DNA from: Cliona cf. orientalis
Lineage: Eukaryota > Porifera > Demospongiae > Clionaida > Clionaidae
Length of the DNA stretch: 64,000 bases
NCBI GenBank assembly: GCA_963930775.1
Contig: OZ005696.1
Coordinates: forward strand, 1,674,001-1,738,000
Direction of reading: 5' to 3'
Shown here: positions 10,217-20,884 of the stretch, in pieces
Position numbering within the stretch: position 1 is the first letter of the stretch
How the letters are laid out: every line of letters starts with the position of its first letter
The notes under the pieces: model-generated
What the model was told of the DNA's origin: nothing
Seen by the model: only the letters and a program-made list of their open reading frames with translations
Database searches by the model: none
Program-made: the position numbers and the translations under genes

Positions 10217-10827
10217 GTTGTGCAGAAGAGATGTTCACAAGTAACTCTGGTTAATTTCTGTTGTTGATCACTATAATTTTGTGGTTGTTGACTTGGAGTG
10301 TGTTTCCCATCTCAGTCTGTTGTGATTATCACTACAGATACGCGCTACTGGCAAAAAAAACACTTTCACTATTCATTAATTTTAAATTAATCATGCTATG
10401 TGACTATTATGTAACTATTGGAACATATCTTGAACTATATTATGTTAAAGCAGAATTTTTATATGTGGCAGTCCCATAATAATTATGTGGAACAAGAATA
10501 TTATTCCTATCACATTTTGACTCCCACTATTTCTACTTTACATGATTGTAATTGTGATTCTATTAGCCACACCTTTCGAGCACACTTATAATCATGCTAT
10601 GGAAACTCTCCATGCTCTAGGAAATTCAGTATAGCTCCCCCCCCATGCATATGTTTTAATGTGGTCACAAACTCGCCCAAATCACAACACCTCTCTTCCT
10701 GCTGAAGTTCATAAACTGCAGGGGTATGTGCTCTATAGAGAGCTCTGAAACAGTGATATAGTTTACATTACAATTATTACAACATGCATGCAATTTTGAA
10801 GGAAGTTACTGGTTTGATGGTTAATTT
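10217..10827. promoter_or_regulatory. Class Y upstream region joined to a class X tail (c5)
   Basis: The first about 330 bases (aactctggtta, ttttgtggttgttgacttgg, gattatcactacagata, cactttcactattcattaa, cataatcatgctatgtgac-like text) are the class Y promoter region seen at 16623, 22294 and 25692. From about 10555 it continues as the standard block with a C-tract at 10637-10644 and then the 3' flank of c6. The joint of two spacer types marks a recombination point. Confidence 0.5.
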
Positions 10828-11821
10828 TTATTGGACATATATCTCAATTAAGTTTATAGGTACGTCCTCATCCTCAAGCTGATAATTATTCACAGCACTA
10901 CTCATTATACGGATCTCAATATCCTCTGTAGTAGTCTGGTTTAGCTGCTTACAGAACCATGGAGGGCTGTTCAATTCACAGCATTTCTTTTAAGGTGTTA
11001 CAGCCCTGACCATCCCATAGTGGGCTGTCAAAATATATTCCAGTTTTTATCATTCTAATTTCACAAAAATAGTCCTCACCGACAATAGGAGGTGCTGCTT
11101 TTCCATTTATATTATTACAGGGACAGTTATTATGATGACTTTCAGTTGTTGCCGCGAATGTCCAAATGTGATGTCTTGGGTGGCCAAATGTGATTGAAAT
11201 TCCATCAACATATGCTTCATCAATTATTTGTGGATTTATACTGCCAAATCCATCTGGATCTCCAAATTGATACGCAACGATTCTTCCACACACCCTGGAA
11301 TAAGGAATTCCATAGGAGGTGTAGTTGACTGAATTAATGTTTGTATCCATTTGCCTTCGACATGTGCGAATTGGTGACTGGACCTCTCTCCAACCATCTG
11401 GGCACTGTGCGTTTGGATCAGACATGTTGAGGTAGGCAATACGCATCCACTTTCCATCACTTTCACCACAGCAACGATTCTCATTCAAAGAGCAATAGAC
11501 CAGCTGAGGTTCATTGGTAACATTCAACCAGTAGTAGTCCGATGGATAGCCTTGATAAATGTCTGCACATGAGCTTGCTGGAAAACTTTCATATAGTCCG
11601 TAGAGCTGCGGAAGAATGCTAATGTTGAAAGTTCCTTCAACTTCATTTGCTAGTTGCGAATGGAGAGCGCTGCTGAGAGTACATCCTCCGTTATTGTCTA
11701 CTCTCTTCATCTCAATGCTAGCTGGCCTAACAGGAGGTTGTGCTGCAACGACACTGCAGCACACCACTATAATAATTGTAGCGTATTGTACTGGGTTGCT
11801 TGAATTTTTCATGTTGCACAA
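10828..11821 (-). pseudogene. Fibrinogen-like copy c6, frameshifted near the 3' end
   Basis: Class X gene, open from 11821 to 10976 (281 aa). A one-base insertion at about 10985-10992 (tttcttttaag where c11 has tttcttgaag) shifts the frame just after WDGQGCNTLK, and a stop follows. The downstream codons for the PPWFCKQLNQTTTEDIEIRIM and EDEDVPINLIEIYVQ region are intact in the other frame down to 10828. The product would lack the last CC pair and WFC. The rest is very close to c11, including ESHHNNCPCNNINGKAAPP. A recent lesion or a sequencing error in a T-run both fit. Confidence 0.75.
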
Positions 11822-12226
11822 ATTAAAGAGATATTTACAAGTAGCTCTTGTCTATGAAGGTTAGCTTCTGTTGCTGATCACTATCTGTGGTTTTTGACTT
11901 AAAGTGCATTCCTGGTAGCAGAAGTGTGCTGTGTTTGCATACAACAGATGCGCACTACCAATTATAAACTTTCACTGTCTCATACCAATCGTGCAGTGCA
12001 GCATTTATAACCTTTCGAGCACACCTGATCATGCTGTGGAAACTGTCCATGTTCTAAGTATAGCCCCCCTCCCCCCATGCGTATGATAAGCGTAGATACC
12101 ACACCACTGCTGAAGTTCATAAACTAGGTATGTGCGCTATAGAGAGCCCTGAAACAGTGATATAGTTCACATTACAATTATTACAACATGCATGCAATTT
12201 TGAAGGAAGTTACTGTTTGATGGTTA
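11822..12226. promoter_or_regulatory. Class X upstream region, short form (c6)
   Basis: This is a short variant shared with c8, c11 and c12: aaattaaagagatatttacaagtag next to the start, tataaactttcactgtctcata, and the core with gcatttataacc, which on the coding strand reads GGTTATAAATGC, a good TATA-box candidate about 190 bases before the ATG. The C-tract is at 12064-12076. Confidence 0.5.
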
Positions 12227-13216
12227 CTATTGTTGGACATATATCTCAATTAAGTTTATAGGTACGTCCTCATCCTCAAGGTGATAATTATCCACAGCAC
12301 TACTCATTATGCGTATCTCAATATCCTCTGTAGTAGTCTGGTTTAGCTGCTTACAGAACCATGGAGGACTGTTGAATTCACAGCAGGAACTGGAGCCAGC
12401 ACAGCCCTGACCATCCCATAGCGGATTGTCGTCAAGAAAAGCTACGTCATTAATTTGTGCCCCAACTTCACAAAAGTGGTCCTCACCGACAAAAGGAGGT
12501 GTAGGTCTTCCATTCATAATACATGGACAGTGATTAATATCTGTAATTATTGTTGCAGCGAACGTCCAAATGTGATGTCTTGGGTGGCTAAACGTGATCG
12601 AAATTCCATCGACATATGCTTCATCAATTTCTCTTGGATTTATATTGCCAAATCCATTTGGAGTTCCATATTGATATGCAATGATTCTTCCACACACCCT
12701 GGAATAAGGAATTCCGTAGGAGGTGTAGTTGACTGAGTTGATTTTTATACCATTTTGCCTTCGACATGTGCGAATTGGTGACTGGACCTCTCTCCAACCA
12801 TCTGGGCACTGTGCATTTGGATCAGACATGTTGAGGTAGGCAATACGCATCCACTTTCCATCACTTTCACCACAGCAACGATTCTCATTCAAAGAGCAAT
12901 AGATCAGCTGAGGTTCATTGGTAACATTCAACCAGTAGTAGTCAGATGGGTGGCCTTGATAAATATCTGCACATGAGCTTGCTGGAAAACTTTTGTATAG
13001 TCCATAGAGCTGTGGAAGAATGCTAATGTTGAAAGTTTCTTCTACTTCATTTGCTAGTTGTGAATGGAGAGTGCTGCTGAGAGTACATCCTCTGTTATTG
13101 TCTACTCTCTTCATCTCAATGCTAGCTGGCCTAATGGGAGGTTGTGCTGCAATGACACCGCAGCAAACCACTATCATAACCGTGGCGTGTTTTACTAGGT
13201 TGCTTGAGTTTTTCAT
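12227..13216 (-). CDS. Secreted fibrinogen-like protein, copy c7 (329 aa)
   Basis: Class X (MKNSSNLVKHATVM; one signal-peptide serine replaced by glycine, CCGVIA). It is close to c4 through the core and into NGFGNINPREIDEAYVDG. After HIWTFAATI it carries ITDINHCPC and the VGAQINDVAFLDDNP module that it shares with c10 and c12. It ends EDEDVPINLIEIYVQQ. ISITFS replaces ISITFG, as in c12. The ORF is intact. c12 has the same C-terminal two thirds but a different N-terminal third, so the swap point lies near residues 140-160. Confidence 0.9.
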   Translation of the reverse strand: MKNSSNLVKHATVMIVVCCGVIAAQPPIRPASIEMKRVDNNRGCTLSSTLHSQLANEVEETFNISILPQLYGLYKSFPASSCADIYQGHPSDYYWLNVTNEPQLIYCSLNENRCCGESDGKWMRIAYLNMSDPNAQCPDGWREVQSPIRTCRRQNGIKINSVNYTSYGIPYSRVCGRIIAYQYGTPNGFGNINPREIDEAYVDGISITFSHPRHHIWTFAATIITDINHCPCIMNGRPTPPFVGEDHFCEVGAQINDVAFLDDNPLWDGQGCAGSSSCCEFNSPPWFCKQLNQTTTEDIEIRIMSSAVDNYHLEDEDVPINLIEIYVQQ

Positions 13217-13833
13217 ATTGCATAAAAGTGATGTTTACAATTAGCTCCTATATTTCTATGAAGGTTAGTTTCTGTTGTTGATCACTTGCTGCGTGTGCTG
13301 TGGACTTGGAGTGCATTTCCTCGTAGCAGAAGTGTGCTGTGTTTGCATACAATAGATGCATACTACCGGCAAAAACTTTCACTGTTCATTAATTTTCATA
13401 CCAATCATGCAATGCAGCATTTATTGTGTTTCTATTAGCCACACCTTTCGAGCACACCTAATCATGCTATGGAAACTCTCCATATTCTAGGAAATTCAGT
13501 TATAGCCCCCCTCCCCCTCCCCCACGCATAATTATGATAAGCGTAGATTAATGTGGTCACAAACTCATCCAAACCACACCACCTCTGTTCCTGCTGAAGT
13601 TTATATACTGGGTAATATATATATATGTGCTCTATAGAGAGCCCTGAAATAGTGATATAGTTTACATTACAATTATTACACAAACTCGCCCAAACCACAC
13701 CACCTCTCTTCCTGCTGAAGTTCATAAACTGAGTATGTGCTCTATAGAGAGCTCTGAAACAGTGATAGAGTTTACATCACTTATTACAACATGCATGCAA
13801 TTTTAAAGGAAGTTACTGGTTTGATGGTTAATT
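13217..13833. promoter_or_regulatory. Class X upstream region with internal duplication (c7)
   Basis: Nearly identical to 8636-9238, including the tandem copy of the 3'-side segment. It also carries a (ta)n/(at)n expansion at about 13614-13624 and a C-tract in three blocks at 13506-13523 (C5, C5, C5 separated by T). It serves as the promoter side of c7 (inference). Confidence 0.5.
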
Positions 13834-14820
13834 ACATATATTTCAATTAAGTTTATAGGTACGTCCTCATCCTCAAGGTGATAATTATCCACAGCACTAC
13901 TCATTATGCGTATCTCAATATCCTCTGTAGTAGTCTAGTTTAGCTGCTTACAGAACCATGGAGGGTTATTAAATTCACAACATTTCTTGAAATTGTTACA
14001 GCCCTGACCATCCCATAGTGGGCTGTCAAAATATATTCCTGTTTTTGTTGTTCTGTCTTCACAAAAGTGATCCTCACCGACAAAAGGAGGTGTAGCTCTT
14101 CCATTCATAATACATGGACAGTTATGATTGCCTGTACTTATTGTTGCAGCGAATGTCCAAATATGATGTCTTGGGTGGCAAAATGTGATCGAAATTCCAT
14201 CAACATATGCTTCATCAATTATTTGTGGATTTATACCGCCAAATCCATTTGAAGTTCCTAATTGATATGCATGCAACGATTCTTCCACACACCCTGGAAT
14301 AAGGAATTCCATAGGCGGTGTAGTTAACTGAGTTGATGTTTGTATCCATTTGCCTTCGACATGTGCGAATTGGTGACTGGACCTCTCTCCAACCATCTGG
14401 GCACTGTTCACTTGGATCAGACATGTTGAGGTAGGCAATACGCATCCACTTTCCATCTCTTTCACCACAGCAACGATTCTCATTCAAAGAGCAATAGACC
14501 AGCCGAGGTTCATTGGTAACATTCAACCAGTAGTAGTCCGATGGGTGGCCTTGATAAATATCTGCACATGAGCTTGCTGGAAAACTTTCATATAGTCCGT
14601 AGAGCTGCGGAAGAATACTAATGTTGAAAGTTTCTTCAACTTCATTTGCTAGTTGCAAATGGCGAGCGCTCCTGAGAGTACATCCTCCATTATTGTCTAC
14701 TCCCTTCATCTCAATGCTAGCTGGCCTAACGGGAGGTTGTGCTGCAACGACACTGTAGCACACCACTATCATAATCGTAGTGTATTGTACTGAGTTGCTT
14801 GAGATTTTCATGTTGCACAA
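13834..14820 (-). pseudogene. Fibrinogen-like copy c8, two lesions
   Basis: The N-terminal 190 codons are intact (class X, MCNMKISSNSVQY). A 4-base insertion at about 14267-14274 (tatgcatgcaacg for tatgcaacg) breaks the frame inside VCGRIVAYQ. The rest continues in another frame through GFGGINPQIIDEAYVDG, STGNHNCPC, TGIYFDSPLWDGQGC and NNFKKCCEFN. There a point change makes a TAG stop at 13935-13937 where other copies have CAG (KQLNQ). The end is also altered near 13834. Two independent lesions make this a real pseudogene, not a sequencing slip. Confidence 0.88.
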
Positions 14821-15638
14821 ATTAAAGAGATATTTACAAGTAGTTCTTGTCTATGAAGGTTAGCTTCTGTTGCTGATCACTATCTGTGGTTGTTGACTTG
14901 GAGTGCATTCCTGGTAGCATGCATAAGTGAGCTGTGTTTGCATACAACAGATGCGCACTACCAATTATAAACTTTCACTGTCTCATATACCAATCGTGCA
15001 GTGCAGCATTTATAACCTTTCGAGCACACCTAATCATGCTGTGGAAACTGTCCATATTCTAGGAAATTCAGCATAGCCCCCCTCCCCCCCCCCCCCTCCA
15101 TGCATATGATAAGCATAGATACCACACCACTGCTGAAGTTCATAAACTGGGTATGTGCTCTATAGAGAGCCCTGAAACAGTGATATAGTTTACGTTACAA
15201 TTATTACAACATGCATGCAATTTTGAAGGAAGTTACTAGTTTGATGGTCAGCTTATACTTACATGTATTGTCAAGTATTGGATGCATTAGCTATCTCAGA
15301 AATCCTGGAGTGTTTTTCATTTCATGATGATAAGACTCAGACTGTTGGTTAGTAGGATGATGTTATATCTATTGTTGGTATCAGGAGCATAGCTCTTATT
15401 TGCTAGATACGTGAACTGTGCATGTCCCACTGCCAAGGGATCTTCATGCTACAAAATGTGAGCTTCAAGATTAGCATTGCTTATAGTATAAATGGGAACT
15501 CAATTATGTACTCATACATGTATGTAACAGTATCAGAGTTCTACCTAAGGTTTCTCTCAAAATACACAAACAGCTACTAGATGCATACAGTGCATACCAT
15601 ACAATATGAAGAAAATTATACTTTTTTGATTGTTGATA
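14821..15638. promoter_or_regulatory. Class X short upstream region plus unique spacer (c8)
   Basis: Bases 14821-15245 are the short class X upstream type with a TATAAA-like site and a C-tract at 15077-15099. Bases 15245-15638 are not found elsewhere in the window and form the 3' flank of c9. No gene was recognised in that unique part. Confidence 0.45.
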
Positions 15639-16622
15639 CTACTGGACGAAAATCTCGATAACTTCAATTGGTGTATCCTCTTCTTCGAGGGCATAGCCAC
15701 CCATGACATTACCCAATATACGTATCTCAATGTCATCTGTAGTAGTCTGGTTTAGCTGCTTACAGAACCATGGAGGGTTGTTGAATTCACAGCAGGGACT
15801 GGAGCCAGCACAGCCCTGGCCATCCCATAGTGGATTGTTGTCAAGAAAAGTTATTTCATCATTTCGTACCCCAACTTCACAAAAGTGATCCTGATTGACA
15901 AAAGGAGGTGCATCACCCCCAGATCCAGTGCAAGGACAGTAACTATGTACTCTTGTTGAAGCAAAGGTCCAAATGTGATTTCTTGGGCGTCCAAATGTTA
16001 CTGAAATTCCATCAACATATACATCATCTAGTGTTCGCTGATCTCGATTATAGCCCAGAAATCCTTCTGTAGTTCCAAACTGGTATGCTACGATTCTTCC
16101 ACACACTCTGGAGTAAGGAATTTTATAGGAGGTATAATTCGCTGAGCTCATGGCCCTATTCATTTGCCTTCGACATGTGCGAATTGGTGACTGGACCTCT
16201 CTCCAACCATCTGGGCACTGTTCACTTGGATCAGACATGTTGAGGTAGGCAATACGCATCCACTTTCCATCACTTTCACTGCAGCAACGATTCTCATTCA
16301 AAGAGCAATAGACCAGCTGAGGTTCATTGGCAACATTCAACCAGTAGTAGTCCGATGGATGGCCTTGATAAATGTCTGCACATGAGCTTGCTGGAAAACT
16401 TTTGTATAGTCCGTAGAGCTGCGGAAGAATGCTAGTGTTGAAAGTTCCTTCAACTTCATTTGCTAGTTGCGAATGGTGAGCGCTGCTGAGAGTACACCCT
16501 CCATTATTGTCTACTCTCTTCATCTCAATGCTAGCTGGCCTAACGGGAGGTTGTGCTGCAACGACACTGCAGCACACCACTACCATAACCATGGCGTATC
16601 GTAGGTTTTTCATGTTGTGCAA
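15639..16622 (-). CDS. Secreted fibrinogen-like protein, copy c9 (327 aa)
   Basis: Class Y N-terminus (MHNMKNLRYAMVMVVVCC) joined to a divergent C-terminal half related to c1/c3: EGFLGYNRDQRTLDDVYVDG, SVTFGRPRNHIWTFAST, SYCPCTGSGGDAPPFVNQDHFCE, VRNDEITFLDNNP. The end EEEDTPIEVIEIFVQ is also the c1/c3 type. The core has CCSESD for CCGESD, and MSSANYTSYKIPYSRV where others have SYGIPYS. It is the most individual of the class Y copies, and its 3' flank (15245-15638) is unique. The ORF is intact. Confidence 0.9.
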   Translation of the reverse strand: MHNMKNLRYAMVMVVVCCSVVAAQPPVRPASIEMKRVDNNGGCTLSSAHHSQLANEVEGTFNTSILPQLYGLYKSFPASSCADIYQGHPSDYYWLNVANEPQLVYCSLNENRCCSESDGKWMRIAYLNMSDPSEQCPDGWREVQSPIRTCRRQMNRAMSSANYTSYKIPYSRVCGRIVAYQFGTTEGFLGYNRDQRTLDDVYVDGISVTFGRPRNHIWTFASTRVHSYCPCTGSGGDAPPFVNQDHFCEVGVRNDEITFLDNNPLWDGQGCAGSSPCCEFNNPPWFCKQLNQTTTDDIEIRILGNVMGGYALEEEDTPIEVIEIFVQ

Positions 16623-17035
16623 AAGAGATGTTTACAAGTAACTCTGGTTAGTTTCTGTTGTTGATCACTATAATTTTGTAGTTGTTGACTTGGAGTGTGT
16701 TTCCCATCTGTTGTGATTATCACTACAGATACAGGCTACCGGCAATCAAAAAACACTTTCACTATTCATTAATTTTAAATTAATCATGCTATGTGATTGT
16801 TATATAACTATTTGAACATATCTTGAACTATATAGCATATTCTAGGAAATTCAGTATAGCCCCCCCCCCCCCCCCCCCCCCCCCATGCATACGATAAGCG
16901 TAGATACCACACCACTGCTGAAGTTCATAAACTGGGTATGTGCTCTATAGAGAGCCCTGAAACAGTGATATAGTTTACATTACAATTATTACAGCATGCA
17001 TGCAATTTTGAAAGAAATTACTGGTTTGATGGTTA
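16623..17035. promoter_or_regulatory. Class Y upstream region with 25-base C-run (c9)
   Basis: The class Y promoter type near the ATG, then a short remnant of the standard block (tattctaggaaattcagtatagc) and an uninterrupted C-run at 16860-16884, the longest in the array. On the coding strand this is G25. The 3' flank of c10 follows. Confidence 0.5.
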
Positions 17036-18022
17036 CTATTGTTGGACATATATCTCATTTAAGTTTATAGGTACGTCCTCATCCTCAAGGTGATAATTAT
17101 CCACAGCACTACTCATTATGCGTATCTCAATATTCTCTGTAGTAGTCTGGTTTAGCTGCTTACAGAACCATGGAGGGCTGTTGAATTCACAGCAGGAACT
17201 GGAGCCAGCACAGCCCTGGCCATCCCATAGCGGATTGTCGTCAAGAAAAGCTATGTCATTAATTTGTGCCCCAACTTCACAAAAGTGGTCCTCACCGACA
17301 AAAGGAGGTGTAGCTCTTCCATTCATAATACATGGACAGTGATTATTTGTAATTATTGTTGCAGCGAACGTCCAAATGTGATGTCTTGGGTGGCCAAACG
17401 TGATTGAAATTCCATCAACATATGCTTCATCAATTTCTCTTGGATTTATGTTGCCAAATCCATTTGGAGTTCCATGTTGATATGCAATGATTCTTCCACA
17501 CACCCTGGAATAAGGAATTCCATAGGAGGTGTAGTTGACTGAGTTGATTTTTGTACCATTTTGCCTTCGACATGTGTGAATTGGTGACTGGACCTCTCTC
17601 CAACCATCTGGGCACTGTTCACTTGGATCAGACATGTTGAGGTAGGCAATACGCGTCCACTTTCCATCACTTTCACTGCAGCTACGATTTTCATTCAAAG
17701 AGCAATAGACCAGCTGAGGTTCATTGGCAACATTTAACCAGTAGTAGTCTGATGGGTGGCCTTGATAAATATCTGCACATGAGCTTGCTGGAAAACTTTT
17801 GTATAGTCCGTAGAGCTGCGGAAGAGTGCTAGTGTTGAAAGTTCCTTCAACTTCATTTGCTAGTTGCGAATGGAGAGCGCTGCTGAGAGTACATCCTCCA
17901 TTATTCTTCATCGCAATGCTAGCTGGCCTAACGGGAGGTTGTGCTGCAACGACACTGCAGCACACCACTATCATAAACGTGGCATATTGTACTAGGTTGC
18001 TTGAGTTTTTCATATTGCACAA
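17036..18022 (-). CDS. Secreted fibrinogen-like protein, copy c10 (328 aa)
   Basis: Class X (MCNMKNSSNLVQYATFM). A short in-frame deletion removes the RVD residues before NNGGC (SIAMKNNGGC). The core is altered at normally fixed positions: ENRSCSESDGKWTRI instead of ENRCCGESDGKWMRI, so one of the paired cysteines is lost and a disulfide may be missing. The module order is NINPREIDEAYVDG, ITNNHCPC, VGAQINDIAFLDDNP, AGSSSCCEFNSP. The end is VPINLNEIYVQQ. The ORF is intact, but relaxed constraint is possible. Confidence 0.88.
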   Translation of the reverse strand: MCNMKNSSNLVQYATFMIVVCCSVVAAQPPVRPASIAMKNNGGCTLSSALHSQLANEVEGTFNTSTLPQLYGLYKSFPASSCADIYQGHPSDYYWLNVANEPQLVYCSLNENRSCSESDGKWTRIAYLNMSDPSEQCPDGWREVQSPIHTCRRQNGTKINSVNYTSYGIPYSRVCGRIIAYQHGTPNGFGNINPREIDEAYVDGISITFGHPRHHIWTFAATIITNNHCPCIMNGRATPPFVGEDHFCEVGAQINDIAFLDDNPLWDGQGCAGSSSCCEFNSPPWFCKQLNQTTTENIEIRIMSSAVDNYHLEDEDVPINLNEIYVQQ

Positions 18023-18483
18023 AAGAGATGTTTACAATTAGCTGAAGGTTAGTTTCTGTTGTTGATCACTTGCTGCGTGCATGTGCTGAGGACTTGGAGT
18101 ACATTTCCTGGTAGCAAAAGTGTGCTGTGTTTGCATACAACAGATGCATACTACCGGCAAAAACTTTCACTGTTCATTAATTTCATAGCAATCATGCAGT
18201 GCAGCATTTATCGTGATTCTATTAGCCACACCTTTCGAGCACACTTATAATCATGCTATGGAAACTGTCCATGCTCTAGGAAATTCAGTATAGCCCCCCC
18301 CCCCATGCATATGTTTTAATGTGGTCACAAACTCGCCCCAATCACAACACCTCTCTTCCTGCTGAAGTTCATAAACTGCAGGGGTATGTGCTCTATAGAG
18401 AGCCCTGAAACAGTGATATAGTTTACATTACAATTATTACAACATGCATGCAATTTTGAAGGAAGTTACTGTTTGATGGTTAA
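18023..18483. promoter_or_regulatory. Class X upstream region with C-tract (c10)
   Basis: Standard long class X type, very close to 7187-7651, with an 11-C run at 18294-18304 followed by atgcatatgttttaatgtgg. No ORF of value is present. Confidence 0.5.
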
Positions 18484-19479
18484 TTATTGTTGGACATATA
18501 TCTCAATTAAGTTTATAGGTACGTCCTCATCCTCAAGGGAATTATTATCCACAGCACTACTCATTATACGTATCTCAATATCCTCTGTAGTAGTCTGGTT
18601 TAGCTGCTTACAGAACCATGGAGGGCTGTTCAATTCACAGCATTTCTTGAAGGTGTTACAGCCCTGACCATCCCATAGTGGGCTGTCAAAATATATTCCA
18701 GTTTTTATCATTCTAATTTCACAAAAATAGTCCTCACTGACAAAAGGAGGTGCTGCTTTTCCATTTATATTATTACAGGGACAGTTATTACGATGACTTT
18801 CAGTTGTTGCCGCGAACGTCCAAATGTGATGTCTTGGGTGGCCAAATGTGATTGAAATTCCATCAACATATGCTTCATCAATTACTTGTGGATTTATACT
18901 GCCAAATCCATCTGGATTTCCAAATTGATACGCAACGATTCTTCCACACACCCTGGAATAAGGAATTCCATAGGAGGTGTAGTTGACTGAGTTGATGCTT
19001 GTATCCATTTGCCTTCGACATGTGCGAATTGGTGACTGGACCTCTCTCCAACCATCTGGGCACTGTGCATTTGGATCAGACATGTTGAGGTAGGCAATAC
19101 GCATCCACTTTCCATCACTTTCACCACAGCAACAATTCTCATTCAAAGAGCAATAGACCAGCTGAGGTTCATTGGTAACATTCAACCAGTAATAGTCCGA
19201 TGGATGGCCTTGATAAATGTCTGCACATGAGCTTGCTGGAAAACTTTCATATAGTCCGTAAAGCTGCGGAACAATGCTAATGTTGAAAGTTCCTTCAACT
19301 TCATTTGCTAGTTGCGAATGGAGAGCACTGCTGAGAGTACATCCTCCATTATTGTCTACTCTCTTCATCTCAATGCTAGCTGGCCTAATGGGAGGTTGTG
19401 CTGCAATGACACTACAGCACACCACTACCATAATCGTAGCGCACTGTACTGGATTGCTTGAGTTTTTCATGTTGCACAA
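18484..19479 (-). CDS. Secreted fibrinogen-like protein, copy c11 (331 aa)
   Basis: Class X (MCNMKNSSNPVQCATIM). It has ENCCCGESD (an extra cysteine in place of arginine), shared only with c12. Its C-terminal modules are SINPQVIDEAYVDG, ESHRNNCPCNNINGKAAPP, RMIKTGIYFDSPLWDGQGC and NTFKKCCELNSP. It is the intact counterpart of the frameshifted c6. It ends EDEDVPINLIEIYVQQ. The NFKKCC/NTFKKCC module occurs only in c6, c8 and c11. Confidence 0.9.
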   Translation of the reverse strand: MCNMKNSSNPVQCATIMVVVCCSVIAAQPPIRPASIEMKRVDNNGGCTLSSALHSQLANEVEGTFNISIVPQLYGLYESFPASSCADIYQGHPSDYYWLNVTNEPQLVYCSLNENCCCGESDGKWMRIAYLNMSDPNAQCPDGWREVQSPIRTCRRQMDTSINSVNYTSYGIPYSRVCGRIVAYQFGNPDGFGSINPQVIDEAYVDGISITFGHPRHHIWTFAATTESHRNNCPCNNINGKAAPPFVSEDYFCEIRMIKTGIYFDSPLWDGQGCNTFKKCCELNSPPWFCKQLNQTTTEDIEIRIMSSAVDNNSLEDEDVPINLIEIYVQQ

Positions 19480-19885
19480 ATTAAAGAGATATTTACAAGT
19501 AGTTCTTGTCTATGAAGGTTAGCTTCTGTTGCTGATCAATATCTGTGGTTGTTGACTTGGAGTGCATTCCTGGTAGCAGAAGTGTGCTGTGTTTGCATAC
19601 AACAGATGCGCACTACCAATTATAAACTTTCACTGTCTCATACCAATTGTGCAGTGCAGCATTTATAACCTTTCGAGCACACCTAATCATGCTGTGGAAA
19701 TTGTCCATGTTCTAAGTATAGCCCCCCTCCCCCCATCCGTATGATAAGCGTAGATACCATACCACTGCTGAAGTTCATAAACTGGGTATGTGCGCTATAG
19801 AGAGCCCTGAAACAGTGATATAGTTCACATTACAATTATTACAACATGCATGCAATTTTGAAGGAAGTTACTGGTTTGATGGTTA
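19480..19885. promoter_or_regulatory. Class X short upstream region (c11)
   Basis: Same type as 11822-12226, with a TATAAA-like site inside gcatttataacc near 19662 and a C-tract at 19722-19734. The 3' flank of c12 occupies the last about 130 bases. Confidence 0.5.
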
Positions 19886-20884
19886 CTATTGTTGGATATA
19901 TATCTCAATTAAGTTTATAGGTACGTCCTCATCTTCAAGGTGATAATTATCCACAGCACTACTCATTATACGGATCTCAATATCCTCTGTAGTAGTCTGG
20001 TTTAGCTGCTTACAGAACCATGGAGGGCTGTTGAATTCACAGCAGGAACTGGAGCCAGCACAGCCCTGACCATCCCATAGCGGATTGTCGTCAAGAAAAG
20101 CTACGTCATTAATTTGTGCCCCAACTTCACAAAAGTGGTCCTCACCGACAAAAGGAGGTGTAGATCTTCCATTCATAATACATGGACAGTGATTAATATC
20201 TGTAATTATTGTTGCAGCGAACGTCCAAATGTGATGTCTTGGGTGGCTAAATGTGATCGAAATTCCATCGACATATGCTTCATCAATTTCTCTTGGATTT
20301 ATATTGCCAAATCCATTTGGAGTTCCATATTGATATGCAATGATTCTTCCACACACCCTGGAATAAGGAATTCCGTAGGAGGTGTAGTTGACTGAGTTGA
20401 TTTTTATACCATTTTGCCTTCGACATGTGCGAATTGGTGACTGGACCTCTCTCCAACCATCTGGGCACTGTTCACTTGGATCAGACATGTTGAGGTAGGC
20501 AATACGCATCCACTTTCCATCACTTTCACCACAGCAACAATTCTCATTCAAAGAGCAATAGACCAGCTGAGGTTCATTGGTAACATTCAACCAGTAGTAG
20601 TCCGATGGATGGCCTTGATAAATATCTGCACATGAGCTTGCTGGAAAACTTTCATATAGTCCGTAGAGCTGCGGAAGAATGCTAATGTTGAAAGTTCCTT
20701 CAACTTCATTTGCTAGTTGCGAATGGAGAGCACTGCTGAGAGTACATCCTCCATTATTGTCTACTCTCTTCATCTCAATGCTAGCTGGCCTAATGGGAGG
20801 TTGTGCTGCAACGACACTGCAGCAAACCACTATCATAATCGTAGCGCATTGTACTGGGTTGCTTGAGTTTTTCATGTTGCACAA
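19886..20884 (-). CDS. Secreted fibrinogen-like protein, copy c12 (332 aa)
   Basis: Class X. The N-terminal 130 residues equal c11 (MCNMKNSSNPVQCATIM, ENCCCGESD), while the part after RTCRRQNG equals c7 (IKINSVNYTSYG, NGFGNINPREIDEAYVDG, ISITFSHPRHH, ITDINHCPC, VGAQINDVAFLDDNP). It is thus a clear c11/c7 recombinant with the switch near residue 135-160, inside the invariant core. It ends VPINLIEIYIQQ. The ORF is intact. Confidence 0.9.
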   Translation of the reverse strand: MCNMKNSSNPVQCATIMIVVCCSVVAAQPPIRPASIEMKRVDNNGGCTLSSALHSQLANEVEGTFNISILPQLYGLYESFPASSCADIYQGHPSDYYWLNVTNEPQLVYCSLNENCCCGESDGKWMRIAYLNMSDPSEQCPDGWREVQSPIRTCRRQNGIKINSVNYTSYGIPYSRVCGRIIAYQYGTPNGFGNINPREIDEAYVDGISITFSHPRHHIWTFAATIITDINHCPCIMNGRSTPPFVGEDHFCEVGAQINDVAFLDDNPLWDGQGCAGSSSCCEFNSPPWFCKQLNQTTTEDIEIRIMSSAVDNYHLEDEDVPINLIEIYIQQ

